A DNA stretch of 64,000 nucleotides. Origin: Tipula vernalis (lineage: Eukaryota; Arthropoda; Insecta; Diptera; Tipulidae). Shown here piece by piece: positions 1 through 12,423 of this stretch; the first letter of the stretch is position 1, and every line of letters starts with the position of its first letter. The position numbers and the translations under genes are program-made. Under the pieces are notes generated by a model. The model ran no database searches and was not told the DNA's origin. It saw nothing but the letters and a program-made list of their open reading frames with translations. The stretch covers positions 249,484,764 through 249,548,763 of the forward strand of contig OY282559.1 in assembly GCA_958295665.1 (NCBI GenBank). Direction: 5' to 3'.

Positions 1-363
1 TCGTGAGATTTTTTTTTAAGCTTTCCTCTTCTGTTTTTTATATAATAAAAATAATTTGTTGCTATATTATTAAATTCTGACAGCGATGAATTTTCAAACT
101 TTTCCAGAGTACAATCTAAAATTTTTAAAACGAAAAAAAACAAAAAAAATTAATTGTTTGATTTTATATTATATGAATAATTTTATATTTATTTATAACT
201 TACCTTTCAAAATTTTAATCACATTGAACTTTTTGGCAGCAAAATTTCCTTGTCGGCCGTTGTCTGAGAATTTCGTAGCCAATTCTGTGGTAAAAATATT
301 TTTTAAGTTCGTTCTTATAAATTTTTTTAACTCATGCCCCTCTTCTTTCATAAATATGGATTT
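1..363 (-). CDS. DUF4806-like gene, two C-terminal exons, partial at window edge
   Basis: On the minus strand an open frame ends in the exact donor AAAG|GTAAGT (exon end 204). After an 88-base intron with acceptor TTTTAG (exon start 115) the frame stays open to the window edge. A strong acceptor (TTTTTTATTCCCAG) puts the first visible exon at 363-204, although the same frame is open back to 510. The exon contains KKFIRTNLKNIF, then TTELATKFSDNGRQGNFAA, which matches what I recall of the C-terminal part of DUF4806 proteins (elements like 'lf+nelA.k.sw.GR.gk.aF'). The second exon is basic (YIKNRRGKLKKK). DUF4806 has no known biochemical role and is often found in multicopy, transposon-linked arthropod genes. 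The four-exon gene at 2378-3094 lies upstream on the same strand and could be the same gene; I could not join them. Confidence 0.5.
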
Positions 364-623
364 CTGGGAATAAAAAACACGTTGTAATTTTAAAATATTT
401 AGTTCGTTTACTATTAAGTACCAGTTGTATTTTTGATTCATCATCTTCTTTAAGGGTGGTGTCAAAATTAATGAAACTTGTATCATCATTAAACGTGTGG
501 CGAATTGCACAATAATTTTTGGTTATGGTACGGAAAATGAAACGAATATTGAAATCAAGGACAGTTCATTGGGTCACTGTACTCTAGTAGATTTTATAGC
601 ATTAATTATTGTTTTAGTAATAA

Positions 624-655
<32 letters not shown>

Positions 656-1667
656 CGGATGACGAAGAGATTTGAACGGAGGAAGAGATACGACGAAGGG
701 GGAGTTGATTATTGAAATTGGTAGCGAAAAGTTACAAAAAAATTAACTTTGATCTGGCTGGCTGTAAATAGAGATCTTTTTTTTTTTATTTTTGATAAGT
801 ATAATAATTAAGATAAGTAAATAATTTGTAAAGTATAATAATAAGTGATAAATAATTTTTTTAAGTGTATAATTTACCTAAGTTTAATAATTAACTGGAT
901 AAATTCAAATGATTACATATGAATATGAACGGTGTAAAACAACTGTGGCTGAATAAACAGTGCAATCTGTGCTATTTAATGGTCGCACGATCATATTAAT
1001 ATTCTAGAATGTGCAGTTTTTTTTGAGAATTGATCGGACAGTCGCGACAACTACTAATATAAGTTAAATTAAAATAATTTATTAAAACAAAAATTATACT
1101 AAAATTAATTGTGAATTGTGAACATTGGAAATAAGTCCGACGCCTGGTTTTATTGTTATTGGTGTTACAAGAAAAAAAAAAAACTGTGAATGGAAAACTT
1201 TATTTTACCATCCAACATAAGTCTCCTAACATGTGATATTTAGGTGTTAATATAAAAGTGTTAATATTAAAACAATTAAGAAACATTGGTGATCTGATAA
1301 GTGTTAAACCTGAAAATAATTGTGCCTAAGAAAAACAGTAAAACATAAAAATAATATTAAATGAATTTAAACAATAAAAACAAAAACAATACTAAAATCT
1401 AATTAATACTTAAAGTTCTGGAAGTAAATATATACGCTACAAACAAACTGTAATTATTACAGGTCCAGGTATCAATTTTAATATTCTTTATATTTTCGTC
1501 AATCAAATGAATTAATTGTTCAAAACGATAACGAACATATTAACTACAAAAAAAATCTCAACGAATTAAAATAGAAAAACACGATGGGGTTACAAAACAT
1601 TCTACGTATGAGGTCATTTTCAAGAGTCATACTATCTCTTCGTTACCATGTCCGTTTTTACTTTATT
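364..1667. other. AT-rich stretch without a recognisable gene
   Basis: No supported coding sequence. It holds an A29 run (627-655), followed by a purine-rich patch with GAAGAG and GGAGG words. The rest is AT-rich with no motif I can name. It could be an intron of the DUF4806-like gene or intergenic DNA. Confidence 0.5.
627..655 (+). repeat. poly(A) run of 29
   Basis: An uninterrupted run of 29 A. It could be the 3' tail of a retroposed sequence ending here, but I found no flanking target duplication and no recognisable body. Confidence 0.9.
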
Positions 1668-1975
1668 GATTAACATTATGTTACTAGATTTTAAGTTTTT
1701 CCAATTTAAATTTTCAAATGTAAAAGAAAAATTCTAATTTTCTCAAATTATCATATACATACGTAATTTAAATTAAGTTTATTACATTTAGGAAATTAAA
1801 TTAAAGTTTTTTTTGGTTATGGATTAACATTATGTTATTAGATTTTAAGTTTTTCCGAATTTAAATTTTCAAATGTAAAAGAAAAATTCTAATTTTTTCA
1901 AATTATCATATAAGTAATTTAAATTAAGTTTATTACATAATATAGGAAATTAAATTAAGGTTTTTTTTTGGGTTA
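1668..1975. repeat. two-copy tandem duplication, 154-bp unit
   Basis: The unit starting GATTAACATTATGTTA at 1668 recurs at 1822 with the same order of words (TTTTAAGTTTTTCC, TCAAATGTAAAAGAAAAATTC, AAATTATCATATA, TTTAAATTAAGTTTATTACA, GGAAATTAAATTAA). Only scattered substitutions and short indels separate the copies. No gene lies inside. It looks like a fairly recent local duplication of non-coding DNA. Confidence 0.9.
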
Positions 1976-2377
1976 ATTAATTCGTCGATTTCTAGTTTTT
2001 CTTTTATTGGTAAAATAAATTTTTAAATATAATCTTTATTTCTTTTTATTATAAATTTATAATTTTTTTTGTTATGAGTGAATTATTTTTGATTTCTACT
2101 TGGTTTCGGCGGTATGAATAATTAGTGCAATAGTGTTTCCTTGGTGAGTAGCAGCGGCGTAAACTACATACAGTGCCCCAAATTTTTATTAATTTTAGTT
2201 ATTTATTATTATTATTTTTTTTGTTCACTTCATTGTTTTCGACAGCAAATTCAAGCTCTTTCGTGGTCCCAGAAAAGAACCACCCTAGCGACTGCAACCT
2301 AGCCGGCTGAAAAATGCTGTCTGGAATAACCACGGTTGAGTCTGCAACAGTCTTCCAGTTTCTCACATATAGCATAA
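1976..2377. other. AT-rich stretch between tandem repeat and four-exon gene
   Basis: No supported gene. A minus-strand open frame of 74 codons (2199-2423) overlaps the end of the four-exon gene in another frame; I see no homology and no splice logic that would use it. Confidence 0.5.
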
Positions 2378-3094
2378 TTAGAAGATTGTTACAAACGGTA
2401 GGGTGAATTTGGCGTTCTGGCAATCAACTAAATATCGGATATTTAATCGGTTGTCCCTTAATTTAATGAATTCTCGCATTAATGCTTGTTGTCCTTTTTC
2501 CAAATTTTGGATTAATTTCAAGAAATATTGGAAATGATTATTTTCAATTGGCACATCCGATTCGGTTTGCACTGCAATAATAGACTTCGACTTCAATGGT
2601 TCTTCTTTCTGAATATGTTTTGTTATCTCAAGTTCGTCTAATACTATAATGAAAAATAAAATATTGGGCTTATATAGAGTAAAATCTACACTATACTTAA
2701 ATTTAAAACATACTATCTATGTCAGTGAAATTTTTATTTTCAGCTTCACTCTCACTGGGTTTATTATACTCTGGGCGTCGTCGTTGTTTAGCTGCGTTCT
2801 GTGTCGAGGTATACGGTACACGATCTCCTAAAGAAAAATTGAATAATTTTTTTTAATTAATATATATAATACTTTGATATCTAACTAGCTAATCCTACCA
2901 AAACGAAGTTCGCAGAAATCTGCATATTCAAATTGGGAATCATATTGAGCTGTATAAAAGGAAAACAATATTTATGAACCGCGGGTATTTATTTTACATA
3001 AATAAAAAATTATAGAATTTGTAGCCGTATGTTTTTGGTACGTACTTTCAATAAATTCTTCGGAATTTACTGTATACTTAGTTGTTTGCTCCAT
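2378..3094 (-). CDS. four-exon gene, unrecognised 159-residue protein
   Basis: Four minus-strand exons join in phase: 3094-3046, 2949-2899, 2827-2714 and 2643-2378. Donors read GTACGT, GTAGGA and GTATGT; acceptors read TATACAG, TTCTTTAG and TCATTATAG. Each join keeps the frame, giving 480 nt including the stop. The protein starts MEQTTKYTVNSEEF. A polar stretch with a basic patch (KQRRRPEYNK) follows, then an acidic part and a probable coiled coil near residues 105-135 (FQYFLKLIQNLEKGQQALMR). I do not recognise the family. The layout, charged N-terminus then coil, resembles the front of some DUF4806 proteins, and a DUF4806-like exon lies downstream on the same strand. The broken transposase-like gene ends 265 bases upstream. 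Intact splicing and frame suggest selection or recent arrival. The exon model is mine, without transcript support. Confidence 0.55.
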
Positions 3095-3359
3095 TTTCGA
3101 GAATTCTATATTAGGTTATCTGGAACAACGGTAGTATGTATTAAAGGAAAATAAACTGCATAGTTTTCGGTGTGAATTTTAATAATTTTAGATATTATTT
3201 CTGAACTGGTGAATACTGTTGATTCCGAGGAAATGGATTCGAAATTTGTAGAATAAATATTCAGTAAAGACGATTTTATAGGGGTATCAAAAAAGTCGGA
3301 TAAATAAAGAATTTTGCAGCCTTCGAAATGAATTACGCCATCTTGTTCAATAATAGAAA

Positions 3360-5091
3360 TTATTTTGAAAATTTCAGTTTTAACAAGACAATAGTTGTTA
3401 GGAAAGTCGATAGATAATTTATAATTTTGAAATATAACACTTTTGTAATGTTTATTTCCAAGATGATATTTAAAAATGGGATTTTTTTTTGTATATATCG
3501 GGGATCTAATAGATAAGCTTCAGAAAGTCGATTGTAAAATTGTTCTAGTGGTACATATCCAGTTTTAATTTGCAATTTTACTGATGATAAAAGGTTTTCA
3601 AACTTAAAAGCACTAAAATCATTTAGTGTTGAGTTAAATTTAAGACAGTCATTTGGTAAATGCATTAGATTGTGGACGTTGAAAGTACCACTGGATTCGC
3701 CATATAGTTCTTCTTGCTTCTTACAAAAACTTTCTAGTAGTGTGACTGCTGATGAATTTTGGCTTTGACAGAATCTTTCGTTCAGAAGTATAGATATTCC
3801 ACAAGACAAAGCTAGAAAATGGGCATAACACTCTGCATTTAGTTTTCCTTTCAAAACAACTGGTCCCGTATATAAAAGGAAATGCCGTAATTCTGTTGCT
3901 TTCCAACGTTCATATTCTTCTAAACTTCTAGGCTGTCTATTGAACTCACTAGGTAGTTTTATTTGTTGCAAATTATCCGATATGATTTTGATTCTGCCCT
4001 GAGATAAGGAAAATTCACATTTACGTTTCTTACCCAGTGAGTTATTAATTGCTTAGTTACGCCTTAAAGAACGCAGTGCATATAATCGACTGGCACTTGA
4101 GAAACACAATCAAAAACTGTTCAATTTCTTTGTGATATTCTAAATCATCTCTGTTTTTAAAAGTTGTATCTGTTCTGGGCACAGATTCCACTATTTGCGA
4201 GTAAGGAATAACTACATGCCCTTTATTAATTTTTGCACCTTTTAATGTACATTTTGTGTATGAGAAGTATCCTGAGTGAGATTTTACACACAAGACCTTA
4301 CACCTGGCATCAGAATCACATATAAGCGCTCTCAATTTAATTTTTACATTTATACTGCCATGGTTAAACCCAAGTGCCTCTAGTATTTCAATTTCCTCAA
4401 TAAAATCTTTAAGAAACTTTCTAAAATCTATATGTTTACTTCTACCATGGCAAGAAGACACAACGTAAACATCTGAAAAGCCAACAACATTTGCCATTAA
4501 GGGCCAAATCTGACTGTTAGAACTTTTTGAAATAGGCAATCCTTCAATGCCTAAATCGATTACTATACTATCAAAATTAAAACAATTATATTTTCTAAGA
4601 AAATAATCAATTGCCCTTGATAAACCTAAATAAAAGTATGATGTGCCTAAACCGAAATCTACTACTTCAGCAGTACGTGGAGTATTTTTCAACAACCTAA
4701 CATTAGTTGGAAGCCACGGAAAATATTCATGTAAAACCAACAAAATTTTGTTCATCGTTGCCCCACATATGATAGTATCAATTGCAATTCGTTGTAAATC
4801 ATCCTTCAATTTATAAATATCTTTATCACAGTGAAACGAACAATCAGAAATTGTTAGCGACGGGGAACGAAAACGATGTTCAGTTTCTATAGGAGTATTA
4901 TTCTCATGGGAAAACAGTAAATTCGTTTCATTAGCTTCTATTTGGCAAATGTCGTTGATTGTAGAATAAGATTGAACTGGTTCAGTTGTAAATTTAGACT
5001 GAAAATTTGACCTCGATTTGGAATATTGAGGTAATTTCCGTTCTAACTCTAATTTTATTTTTCGTTGTCTGCTCCTTTTGGACATTTTCAA
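3360..5091 (-). pseudogene. transposase-like gene of a multicopy animal family, broken
   Basis: The N-terminal part (5091-4057, 344 codons) opens with a basic segment (MSKRSRQRKIKLELERKL). It contains LLKNTPRTAEVVDFGLG, then DLGIEGLPISKSSNSQIWPL, VKIKLRALICDSDARCKVL and KSHSGYFSYTKC. The C-terminal part (3971-3360) carries LPSEFNRQPRSLEEYERWKA, then ELRHFLLYTGPVVLKG and later FSAFKFENLLSSVKLQ. These are the hallmark blocks, as I remember them, of a widespread uncharacterised 'transposase domain' family seen in hydra, aphids and ants. Blocks GLPISKSS and WKATELR are the clearest. The halves are in different frames; around 4066-4000 a frameshift and probable small deletion removes the linking HCVLLG-like segment. 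No ends or target duplication were found. The four-exon gene just downstream on the same strand may belong to the same element. Confidence 0.6.
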
Positions 5092-8000
5092 ATTGGTTGA
5101 ATATGTAAATGATTTAAAAAAAAAATTGCTTTGAACTAAATGAATTTCAATTATTCACAACTGCAAACAAAGATTTGTTTTTGTTAACAATAAAACAAAA
5201 ATGGCGTCGAGCGTCCACAAAAAATCACTTATGTATATATATAGAAAATAAAACGCCAATGGGCACGGGCGTCCAAAAATTAAATATGTAATATAATCAT
5301 TATAACATAAAACACAATTATAAAACATCGTCCAATTATTAATTTAAATGTACTGATGAAAAATAACTTAACAAAAACAAATATGGCGCATCTAAAAAAT
5401 GTATATCAACAAAAAGTTACATATAAAAACGGAAACCACAAAAAAAGCGTCGATCGTCAAGCAATTAATTACCTTTTTAAATTTATTCACGAAATCACAG
5501 AAATTAAAAATATTGTCCAATTATTAATTAAATTAAAAATATTTTTGAAAAATTATAGTTTTAATCGGATTTTTTTTAATAAAATACAATGAACACAACT
5601 CACAACCATCCAAGATAAAACACAATAACACATTGGCTATATACCATACTATACGTATATGAAAATGTTTGATTTTATTCACACCACTACTGCTGTAGTA
5701 CGAATCTTCGACTATTTCCTAGCAAAACTAAGGAAACAACTGTAGCTCAATTTTGAGTTTAGTTTTGTTATACTTGGGTCTTGTGTTTACACCATAGATT
5801 TGAAAAAAATATAGAAAACGTCAAAAAAAAAATGTGGTAGCTCAATTTTTCTAGCAGTTAATCGAGCATATATAGCAAAAAAAGAATTGGGTTTGGTTCT
5901 TTTTTTTGACATTTCTACCAAAGAAAATTTGTGTACAAAGGAAAATAATATATTTTTTAACATATAAATTATGTCACTGCAATTCATAGCGTCAGCTAAT
6001 GCAAATGTATTATGTGCGGGCCTCATATTTCTTACGTAAAAAATCAATTAAGAACCAAAAAATAAATATTCTTCAGAATGGCTACTTCATCACAAAATAA
6101 TTATGATTCTATTTACATATTTTATTTATCTGAAACTTCAAAATATTTGCAAATAGTGTTGTCTACACTACCCTTTTCTTTTTTGCTTTACTAGTTTTGC
6201 AGCACTTTATTCTACTTGAAAAAAGTGAGTTTCATACAGCCATTAGCACTCTTCCTCCCGTTTTTAACTCCGTCGATGCCATTATATTGTAATTGGTCAT
6301 AAAATCAGCCACGTCGCCATATTTATTTCAACAACAGAGCTTTTTGTTAAGCATTATGTAGGGATAATGTATTATGTAAAATAATTTACTGTTCGCTTAA
6401 CATTGGCTTAATTATCATCCCATCATACCAAAAAAAAACATCCCTTAAAATAATAAATCAAATCTCCCATGAAATGTTACTTTACCACAAACCATTATTA
6501 TTTTTATATAAAAAAATATGTTTTAACCTAATTAATCAAATTGCAACACTAACAAATTTTCCAATTAAATTATAGGGATTTTAACAAAAAAAAAACACGA
6601 TACAAAGCATAACTGATACCATTTTGTAAACTGAGCTGCTTTACGTACGTAGAATGTCATTACTCTTCTCGCTGGTTATCCATCCGCTCTGTATTGGTGT
6701 AGGATTGCAACTAGCAATATACAAGATGTATATAGAATTTGGAGAGCAACTCCAAATTTTATATACATAACATGTTAAGCTAATGATGATGAAAACAAAT
6801 TCATTCTAGATACGATTCGTATTACTATGGATATTTGTGGAAGTTGAACCAGCAAAACGGAATGATGTGTGGATGCGAAAAAATCGTTTTGTGTTATTGT
6901 TACTTTTGTTTGTTATTTGACAAGGATTAAGTTCACCTCCCTAGATTTCCATTAATATTATGTAAACAATTTATGAAAGCTTGTATATATGTACATTTGT
7001 ATGCACGTGGATCAACACAATAGGCCAAAAGCACAATGGTATTATCTGTTTGATATGACATAATCGAAAGATTAAATATAACCAATTATCACAAATATAT
7101 TTTGTCGGCCAAATAATTTTTCGCAAATATTAATTATGTGCGAGTAAAAATAGAAATATTTCCGATAAATCATGTCCAAAATTATTTGGCAAAAAACAAA
7201 TTTGGTTTATAAATACAAAAAAAAAATACTTAGATATAGCTAGAAGCGAATATTTTAATTTAATTCACCAACTAGATGGATTATTCTCTAATTTACATAA
7301 TATTTCATAATTCGACAACCACAAATGCTATAGAAGATGGAATGGGAATATCGCATTGGCAGATGAAAATTCACGGTTGAGTAACTTTATACCATATATT
7401 ATGTCATGTACATATATAAATTTATACAAATAAAAAAAATGTTTGGTTATGATTGCAAACATTAATTTTTAATTCATTTGAATGAATTTTACATTTTTTT
7501 TGTTTTATTGAACGTTCGGTTTAATCAATAATATTCTCGATTTATACATAGAATTCAAAATAATCAAAATTATTTGTCGTCCACCAACCAACTTGAACAT
7601 ATCTTAATAGACTTTTATAGCCAATTATTGTTACTTGAAATATCAAAAAGTAAATGGCCATTTGAAGGTTTTAGGTTTAGGATTTACAGACATTTTAGCT
7701 TTTAAATAAACTTAATAAATTATTCCTATACAGTTATAAAATCCAATTTCAACATCAACGTCCATCCTTTTGAGCTATGATATTACGAAAATTGCGCACT
7801 TGACTTTTTATCAATTTTTGCGATTTTTCTAAAAGTAATTTCGCTCGACACGAATATCATGCCACATGAAATTAAATTTGTAATTTATTCCTATTTAAAC
7901 CAATTTTTTATGTTCAACGTTACGTATGTATATACAATAAATTTTAATTCACAAAAATTGCATGAAATCATTGCAATTTAAATTTTTTTTTTTTGCTTCA

Positions 8001-9747
8001 TTAGCCTCCATTTGCCAGACAAATCAAATTTACAGATGACGGGAAAATATTTAACAAAAAAATCAATTAGCATTATTTTTCATTTCATACAGTATATATC
8101 TATACAGGTGTAAATCTTGACACAGTTATTATATAAGTAGAATACATAAAGATGGCAGCAAATAATTCAATTCTTCGACTTGTAATCTATTAGACATTCG
8201 AGAATACATACATATGTGCATATTGCATAATACAACACAGTAATTCAAAGCTACGTGTTTGCTTTTCAATCAATCACTGCATGTACATATTGTGTATGTA
8301 TGTGTTTAAGTTGTATATGTTTTTCACTTATTTATTTAATGTTATTGTTCGATAAACTCAAGAATACGATGATTTCTACTTGTTATTTACAATTTTACTA
8401 TTTTCCACGAAATCAAAAAAATAAAAAGCAAAATGGAAAAATGACAAACCTTATCAAGTGGGAGTAGCATAAAACAAGTTTTCCCATTTATATCTGGCTT
8501 TTGTAACTTTTTAATCAAAGAGAATAGTTAAGTGGGCTTTTTGTATCCCCATACACTGCTATTATAGTTTTTAGTGGTATTAAGTTTTTGTTGTTGTTGG
8601 TAACTAAAATTTCGTTTGGTTTTTATTTCCTTTATGTGGTTTTTGTGTGCTATCTCTCAGACATTTTTTTTTTGTACCGTCGAATATTTCCTCTGCACAC
8701 ACTTGCCATAGACTGCAGCAATATTTTATAGTGCTTTTTTAACTACAAATGTCAGAAAGATAATAATTATATTTCTAAAAGTTATAAATTAATTTTAACA
8801 TTTAAGAAAAAAAAAAACGTTTTAACTCGAGGAAAAAAGCACAATCGGATTAAGAGTGCATGCATGTATCGAGATGATAAATAGTAAAATAAACAGATGT
8901 GGTTCAGTTTATTCAGCTACAGTCACATATTTCCTATGTACACAGTATATAACATCAGATTATAGTGATGTTTCTTTTGTTTGCTAGCACTATAAATTGC
9001 AGAATGATGAGCTATTCATTTTCTTTATTTAAAAAGCTTATGGTAGCATATAAATAAAGTACTGGAAAAAAATCTTAATTAAAATTTATGTTGCTTAACC
9101 GAGTGTTAGAAGTGTACTATATAGTAAACTTACAAAGAAATACTTAATGGAATTAAGATGAAGAATAAAACTTTAATTACCTATAGCTGGTATAACTATG
9201 TTTCCGTATAACATACATACATTCAGTACTGCATATGTATGATTATTACAAGTAGTTTGTTTTTTAATTTTGACATTAATTTAGGTTATAAGACCTTAAT
9301 GTGAATATAAGATGAAATGTCAAAGAATGTCCAGAATACTATTACCATCTTCTTCGTTCAAACGGGATCTAAGTTTAATTCCTTTTTAGCTTTAATTCTA
9401 TTCAACGTTATTTGATTATCTCTTACTCCAACCATTTCTTTTCAAAATGCTTTTCCATAAACAGTGAAATCTCAATGTGTAACTAATTCCATTAACCGTG
9501 TTTTGAATATGGTATTGAATATTTTGGTAAAAACAGACATTATAGCAATTGGACCACAGTTGATTTTATCAGTTTGCCATCCAGAAATGAAGCATTTTAA
9601 CCTATTTGGTCCCACGCCACTAAAAATCGTGCAAAGTTGGTATAATTCAAATAATTTATTAATTTCAATTTATAAAATTATCGTAACATGTAAAAAACAG
9701 TTATTTATTGAAGTTTAACGGTGTACCTGTGCGAGTACATCGGGTTC
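5092..9747. other. 4.6-kb non-coding stretch
   Basis: No supported gene. At 5190-5540 short words recur (GCGTCGAGCGTCCA, GGGCGTCCA, ATCGTCCAATTATTAATT, GCGTCGATCGTCA, TTGTCCAATTATTAATTA), which could be subterminal repeats of the element carrying the transposase-like gene. The rest is AT-rich with short open frames (8255-8467 plus, 9464-9718 plus) that show no known domain or splice pattern. Confidence 0.5.
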
Positions 9748-11430
9748 TCATGATGTGCTTTGTGTGTTAAATGTTTTGAAACAACAACGCTCGACACATA
9801 ATGCTACATTGCATTTTTCGCATATCCATCGTATTCGCTGATGACATTGGCGACATCGAAGGGGATTTATAATCCTTTGGGGGAAATGCTCGCCGTCATG
9901 CTGTACAGCACTTCTAGGAACCGTTGGCTTTGGATTACTTTTTTTGAATAAAGACTTCTAGTCACATCTCATGTAGTGCCGCGTTAGTGCTCGTTGAAAG
10001 CTTAGCAAGTCCACATCATCTTCCGAGACTATAGTTTATGGAGTTTCCAGGCGTTTACCACAGACATGTTTACCATTTGGGTAAATAACACCCACCACTA
10101 TTTCTTTCCTCTAATCGCTATTTGGTAGTTATTTTGTTACATTCCATTGTTGTAGTGTGAAAATGGAGCTGGTTGTGGTACATCGACCTTTTGTTTTTTG
10201 ATAGATGACCTTCTTTTGACTGCTCTGACTGGGACGACACTGTCGTAATTCATGGCGATGGTAACAACGCTGTTGTCCTTCCATCGAACGAATAAGATTT
10301 TATTGTTTTTATCAGTTTGATGTTCATAATAACCGCGTTCCTTTTTCTTGAGCATTTTACAAGCGGTTAGCGGGAACTTTTTTGTTCGGTTTTCTCTAAC
10401 GGTCCCCATATCTCTGAAATTTTCCTTTTGTAGCATTTACATGAGGTCATAGCTGATGAAGTAGTTGTCAAAAAATGCAATATGGTCGGATGGAACTTCA
10501 ACGATTTTTAAAAGGTCGAGTACAACCTTTGAGCCTAGTGGAATTGTAGCATTGGTTTTTTCATAAGTATTTGCCCCACAATAGATATCAAAATTGTAAT
10601 AAAATCCATCAGCACTACACTTTAGCCAATTTGTGTACCCGAATCTAACCGGTTTACCCCGAATGAATTGCTTTGATGAGTGATTACCAAAATATTTCAC
10701 CATTGATTCATCGATCGATAGATTTTGATGGAAAACTCCCCATTGTTGAAACTTTTTGTTTAGTAGGTTTGATAGACTTCTCACTTTGAACATTTTGTCT
10801 TTCTTATCAATTTTCGAATTATCAGCCAAATGCAAATATTTTTTTTATTTCCTCAAATCTATTTCGGGACATCCTATTTATCTGCAACAAACGGAATTCG
10901 GATATCTTCATCTAGGCACCAAAATATAACTTTTCTCGCGCAAGTGAATGGTATCCGGAAAATAGCTGGACGGAAATAAATATTTGTATGTCACTGGTTG
11001 AAACCGAAAACGAATGATTATTTTGTTGCCTTCCATATAAATTTGTATGATCCACAATGTGGTTGAAAACTTCAAAATCAAAAATCATTTCAAATATTTG
11101 AATTCCATTCATCCCGAACAACTCGTTTTTACGTTTTTGTAATTGTTGAATATATCCATCGGTGGATTCCATATTTATATTTATTATATCTGAGGTCCAG
11201 TTGAGCATCTTATTATTCATCATTCTAGGGCTCTTGTTGTTTGTCTCCTGGATTTCATCCTCTTCACTGTCTACATCGGAAACGTGTATTTCAATAGAAC
11301 CAGGCACGTCTTTAGGATATATTGCTGATGCTAAATCGTCTTCGTCAAATTCTTCGTCATCACTTATACCATTTGGTTCAAAGGGAATAATTACTAAGTT
11401 GATTTCATGTCTATTTGTTGTACTCCATAT
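9748..11430 (-). pseudogene. piggyBac transposase, inactivated
   Basis: Reading the minus strand gives piggyBac blocks in order. First is an acidic N-terminus (GISDDEEFDEDD), then HTNLYGRQ and GYHSLAREKLYFGA (11307-10912), MSRNRFEEIKKI, and HLADNSKIDKKDKMFKVR (10835 on). Next come LSIDESMVKYFG, KQFIRGKPVRFGYTNW, FFDNYF, GTVRENRTKKFPL and WKDNSVVTIAMNYDSV. The Cys/His-rich tail (CRQCHQRIRWICEKC) ends at 9748. The first two catalytic Asp (IDES, FDN) are visible; the third, in the usual MGGVD block, is lost after 10137. Defects include an in-frame TAA at 10437-10439, a one-base shift in an A-run near 10850 and further breaks below 10137. I found no TTAA-flanked ends. The element is dead. Confidence 0.85.
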
Positions 11431-11534
11431 TTGGGAAACTAAAAGAGAGAGAAAAATAATCTATTTGGCGCTGGAAAGTTTTTCAAATTTGTGATAATTT
11501 AACGTATATTATTATTATATTTATTTTTATTAAC

Positions 11535-12219
11535 ATATATTTAAACCAACATTAAAACTGGGGGGCGAGTAGCAGGGACAGCAGAGACGCAACGATTTCA
11601 ACAACAACGTCAAGCAACACTACCTACAGTTAGTACAAATTTGAGTGACCGCATGGGAACATGATGATGGAACGAAATCTCGCCCCCCCCCCCCCCTCAC
11701 AACCGCCGATGGAAAAATTAGTGGAGGGAATAATAATAGTTGTTTACAGCTTTTCAGAAAAAAGAGTTTACGGCACCAGGAAATTTGTGTGTCTTCTTAC
11801 AGGGTTGGAGCAGTAGATGAAACTTTAAATTGTATTGTCTTGTGCTATAAATAAATTACTAAAAAATATAACTAACAAATTTACTAACTATCAACTACTT
11901 AGGTGTCTGGAACCGGGTTGAGTCTTTGTTGCTAACATTCCTTTCCCATCCCTCGATCTTGTTATATGTAAAAAAGGTGTACGACGGCGGCCTGGCCAGG
12001 GGCGGATATCACAACTATTAGACTTATGTGGTTATCGATGTGGCGCCTTTATTTACGGGGTCTGGCTTCATGAGAAGAATGGTTGTCGTGTTTGTAACAT
12101 GGGATATAGTGGTGTGTGTGGTATTCGCATTTATAATACGGGAGACTTGCTTAATGCTTGATCGTACATCGCAATCAATCTCAATCAATCAATCAATATA
12201 TTTAAACCAACATTAAAAC
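11535..12219 (+). mobile_element. 637-bp retroposon insertion with exact 24-bp target duplication
   Basis: An identical 24-bp sequence (ATATATTTAAACC...TTAAAAC) stands at 11535-11558 and 12196-12219. The 637 bp between is more GC-rich than its surroundings. It begins TGGGGGGCGAGTAGC, includes a C14 run (11683-11696) and ends in CAATCAATCAATCAAT. A long variable duplication plus a simple-repeat tail is the signature of target-primed reverse transcription, as in LINEs ending in short tandem tails. No reverse transcriptase is left, so this is a 5'-truncated LINE end or a non-autonomous retroposon; I cannot name the family. Identical duplications suggest a recent insertion. The 69-codon open frame at 11645-11854 looks accidental. 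Confidence 0.8.
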
Positions 12220-12423
12220 GTAAATTTTCAAAATCACTGAGCGAAATTGCGCCAAAAATCGTAGCTGATCATCGGAAAATGGTTGAAAAATAAAAAGAAT
12301 ACCATAAACGTAAGTTAAATTTAATTACAAAACTTTTTCGTATTAATATTTTTTTTTTCTAACAAATTTCTAAAAAAATCACAAAGTACGAGGGTATGTT
12401 CATTTTTTAAACACTATTGATTT

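Noticed and set aside
656..1200. Possible LTR or leader with words like GTCCGACGCCTGG
   Set aside because: No paired copy, no target duplication and no adjoining retroelement genes were found.
11162..11494. Plus-strand 110-codon Ser/Leu-rich open frame
   Set aside because: Antisense of the acidic N-terminus of the piggyBac transposase.
11645..11854. Plus-strand open frame with a Pro-rich run
   Set aside because: The Pro run is the C14 tract of the retroposon; no coding support.
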